Shown: piece by piece, positions 5,293-6,717 of the stretch
Layout: every line of letters begins with the position of its first letter
How positions within the stretch are numbered: the stretch's first letter is position 1
From: Mycobacterium sp.
Lineage (GTDB): Bacteria; Actinomycetota; Actinomycetes; Mycobacteriales; Mycobacteriaceae
DNA: 6,717 nt
Direction of reading: 5' to 3'
Assembly (NCBI GenBank): GCA_023264755.1
Contig: JAHFVB010000286.1
Location: forward strand, 1-6,717
Program-made: the position numbers and the translations under genes
The notes under the pieces: model-generated
What the model was told of the DNA's origin: nothing
The model's database searches: none
Seen by the model: the letters and a program-made list of their open reading frames with translations, nothing else

Positions 5293-6341
5293 AGGTGCGG
5301 TGCGGCCTTGCCGCTGATGAGTGGCAGGTCCAGGTAGGTGGCGATGCCGGGTTCGGCCGCGCACACGGCGGGGATCGAGTTCACGCAGTGCGCGGCGGTG
5401 GCGACGATGCCGTTGTTGCACTCCAACCCTTCGGCCACGGTTTCGGGTTGGAACCCCTTGATGGTGACCGTGAAGTCGGGGTGGCCCTTGACCTCCATTT
5501 CGTAGCGTTTGCCGGCGGGTCCGAAGGTCCAGGCGGGGTCGAGGTGCTCCTGGCCCATCAACCAGTTGACCGTGACCCGGACGACGACCTCGTCGCCGAC
5601 GAGCGCTTCCCAGTGAAACTTGCGGCCCGCGACTTGACCGGGCTGGATGGGGCCCATCGGGGTGTCGATCGGCGCGGTCGCCACCGCGATCTCCTGCCTG
5701 GCGCGAATCTTCGGGTCGACGTTGAAGCCCATCTTGTCGACGCACATCCGCACCGATTGGATGAAGCCTCCGTCGAGCAGCTTCTGCATGGGGCCGCTGA
5801 GCGCCTTCTCGGGGGTGTCGCCGAAGCCCATCACGTAACGCAGCACGTCGGGGGCATCGTAGGTGCGCAGGTCGGAGAACTCCTCGGCCCGGACGAAGGT
5901 GACGCCGGTGGACATGATCGACATCATCAGCGGGAACTTGTCGCTGATGCCGCCGGGTGCGATGCCGGTGCCGTGCAGCGTGGCGTTGCCCTCCAGCGCG
6001 GCAGCCACCAGCGGCGCGGCCTCCTTCTCGCCGGGGTAGAACCATCCGACGGGCGTCACGACGTTCAGCCCGGCCCGCAACAACGTCGCCACCTCTTCGG
6101 AGTTGGGTAGCAGCGGTGAGTAGACGACGGCGTCGGCGTCAAGGGCCAGGACCTCGTCGACGCTATTGGTCGCCGTGACCCCCAGCGGTCCGGTGCCGAT
6201 GAGCTCGCCAACGTCCTTGCCGTGCTTGGCCTCCGAATGGACCCAGCAGCCGACGAGCTCCAGCTCGGGGTGCTCGAGCACCCCCTTGATGGCGGCCACG
6301 CCGACTCCGCCGGTGGCCCACTGCACGACTCGCAAGGTCAT
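5286..6341 (-). CDS. DapB-fold NAD(P)-dependent dehydrogenase
   Basis: The product has 351 residues. It resembles mycobacterial proteins usually named dihydrodipicolinate reductase-like or NAD(P)H-dependent amine dehydrogenase family (N-terminal Rossmann domain, C-terminal domain of the 2,4-diaminopentanoate dehydrogenase type). The N-terminus VVQWATGGVGVAAIKG is a dinucleotide-binding loop (GGVG at 11-14). A conserved-looking HGTGIAPGGISDKFP stretch follows in mid-protein. It is longer than true DapB (about 245-270 residues), and a role in lysine synthesis is unlikely. The ATG at 6341 is chosen because GAGGGGA stands 8 bases upstream; a longer open frame continues upstream but would cross the promoter and the neighbouring gene. 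A KstR-type operator lies 27-40 bp before the start, so sterol-linked control is predicted. The substrate is unknown. It converges on the SDR with a 4-bp overlap. Confidence 0.88.
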   Translation of the reverse strand: MTLRVVQWATGGVGVAAIKGVLEHPELELVGCWVHSEAKHGKDVGELIGTGPLGVTATNSVDEVLALDADAVVYSPLLPNSEEVATLLRAGLNVVTPVGWFYPGEKEAAPLVAAALEGNATLHGTGIAPGGISDKFPLMMSIMSTGVTFVRAEEFSDLRTYDAPDVLRYVMGFGDTPEKALSGPMQKLLDGGFIQSVRMCVDKMGFNVDPKIRARQEIAVATAPIDTPMGPIQPGQVAGRKFHWEALVGDEVVVRVTVNWLMGQEHLDPAWTFGPAGKRYEMEVKGHPDFTVTIKGFQPETVAEGLECNNGIVATAAHCVNSIPAVCAAEPGIATYLDLPLISGKAAPHLR

Positions 6342-6349
6342 CTCGTCAT

Positions 6350-6356
6350 TCCCCTC
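6350..6356 (-). promoter_or_regulatory. Ribosome binding site of the DapB-fold gene
   Basis: On the minus strand GAGGGGA stands 8 bases before ATG 6341, selecting this start from a long upstream-open frame. Confidence 0.7.
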
Positions 6357-6367
6357 AGCGACAAAAC

Positions 6368-6381
6368 TGGAACACGTTCTA
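6368..6381 (-). promoter_or_regulatory. KstR-type operator
   Basis: TGGAACACGTTCTA (read on the minus strand, TAGAACGTGTTCCA) matches every fixed position of the mycobacterial KstR consensus TNNAACNNGTTNNA. KstR is the TetR-family repressor of cholesterol catabolism genes. The site lies 27-40 bp upstream of the DapB-fold start, an expected place for repression, and 69 bp from the EmbR-like start. Which of the two divergent genes it controls is inference; proximity favours the DapB-fold gene. Confidence 0.75.
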
Positions 6382-6398
6382 CCCACATCTACACCACC

Positions 6399-6421
6399 CG
6401 AGCGCTCGAAACAGTCGAAAC
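6399..6421. promoter_or_regulatory. Palindrome and heptamer direct repeats before the EmbR-like gene
   Basis: CGAGCGCTCG (6399-6408) is a perfect 10-bp palindrome. TCGAAAC occurs twice (6406-6412, 6415-6421), 9 bp apart. SARP regulators bind direct heptamers resembling TCGAG, typically at 11-bp or 22-bp spacing. The sequence is similar but the spacing does not fit, so an autoregulatory site is only a suggestion. Confidence 0.3.
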
Positions 6422-6436
6422 CCCGGCCCAGCGCGG

Positions 6437-6442
6437 CACAAT
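6437..6442 (+). promoter_or_regulatory. Possible -10 for a leaderless EmbR-like transcript
   Basis: CACAAT ends 8 bases before ATG 6451, and no Shine-Dalgarno precedes this ATG. The hexamer and the spacing resemble those before the patatin-like gene at 684. The first consensus T is absent and the -35 region (GTCGAA at 17-bp spacing) is poor. Confidence 0.3.
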
Positions 6443-6450
6443 GTCCGGTA

Positions 6451-6717
6451 ATGATCAAGCGTCTCGACTTCGGGGTACTCGGGCCCCTACAGATGACCGC
6501 CGACGGCGCGCCGTTGCCGTTGGGCACGCCCAAGCAGCGGGCGGTGCTGGCGATGCTGGTGATGGGCCGCAACCGTCCCGTCAGCAGCGATGCACTGGTC
6601 AATGCCGCCTGGGAGCAGTACCCGCCGCCCGAACCCAAGGCCAGCCTGCATTCCTACCTGTCGAACTTGCGCAAGCTGGTGGCCGGCGCCGGCCACGACC
6701 CCAAGGCGGTCCTGGCC
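6451..6717 (+). CDS. EmbR-like SARP/AfsR-family regulator (N-terminus; cut by window end)
   Basis: The first 89 residues are visible and the frame is open to the window edge. They form an OmpR-type winged helix: an N-terminal beta strand (FGVLGPLQMT), first helix TPKQRAVLAMLV, second helix around SSDALVNAAW, and recognition helix SLHSYLSNLRKLV. This closely resembles, from memory, the start of M. tuberculosis EmbR, a transcription factor phosphorylated by the kinase PknH and linked to the embCAB arabinosyltransferase genes. The missing part should hold a BTAD domain and, if it is EmbR proper, a C-terminal FHA domain. Neither can be checked here, and several mycobacteria carry EmbR paralogues, so I give no symbol. 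The ATG at 6451 aligns with the KRLDFG segment of EmbR; the ATG at 6441 is out of frame. Confidence 0.85.
   Translation, partial: MIKRLDFGVLGPLQMTADGAPLPLGTPKQRAVLAMLVMGRNRPVSSDALVNAAWEQYPPPEPKASLHSYLSNLRKLVAGAGHDPKAVLA

Noticed and set aside
6342..6638. 99-residue N-terminal extension of the DapB-fold protein
   Set aside because: It would cover the KstR site and the EmbR-like gene start; the Rossmann strand begins right after the ATG at 6341, which has a good ribosome binding site.

Overview
The window is GC-rich actinobacterial DNA, most likely from a non-tuberculous Mycobacterium (Mycolicibacterium-type). Three things point there. The truncated gene at the right edge closely resembles the N-terminus of the mycobacterial regulator EmbR. 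There is an exact match to the KstR (cholesterol repressor) operator consensus. Several genes start on GTG or ATG without a Shine-Dalgarno, directly behind a -10-like hexamer, as in mycobacterial leaderless genes. The species cannot be fixed from sequence alone.

Layout. Positions 1-200 hold no convincing gene but are full of short repeats: a 26-bp direct repeat, a 24-bp repeat pair 39 bp apart, a strong hairpin, and a 22-bp-period array built on CACAGTGCGCTC. An AT-richer promoter stretch (about 197-300) then leads into a small two-helix membrane protein gene (308-532), followed at once by a 10-bp hairpin (536-559). A second, unrelated 22-bp tandem array of four units (566-653) fills the gap before an RssA-type patatin-like hydrolase gene (684-1718, +). 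A second patatin-like gene of a different subfamily (1707-2555, -) faces it and overlaps it tail-to-tail by 12 bp. Divergent from the second patatin gene is an exported HAD-type acid phosphatase (2599-3339, +), probably leaderless.

After a 151-bp gap comes a two-gene operon (+): a zinc-dependent alcohol dehydrogenase (3491-4534) and a short-chain dehydrogenase/reductase (4531-5289), coupled by an ATGA overlap. The SDR converges on a DapB-fold NAD(P)-dependent dehydrogenase gene (5286-6341, -); both stop codons lie in one shared CTAG. This last gene has a KstR-type operator in its promoter region. The 109-bp divergent gap also serves the EmbR-like regulator gene (6451 to beyond the window end, +).

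Together the genes look like accessory lipid or sterol-linked metabolism: two acyl hydrolases, two alcohol/ketone oxidoreductases and one KstR-box dehydrogenase. No pathway can be assigned from sequence alone. I see no mobile element, CRISPR array, tRNA or rRNA, and no clear evidence of an undescribed defence or signalling system. The least explained parts are the two 22-bp-period repeat arrays around the small membrane protein gene.
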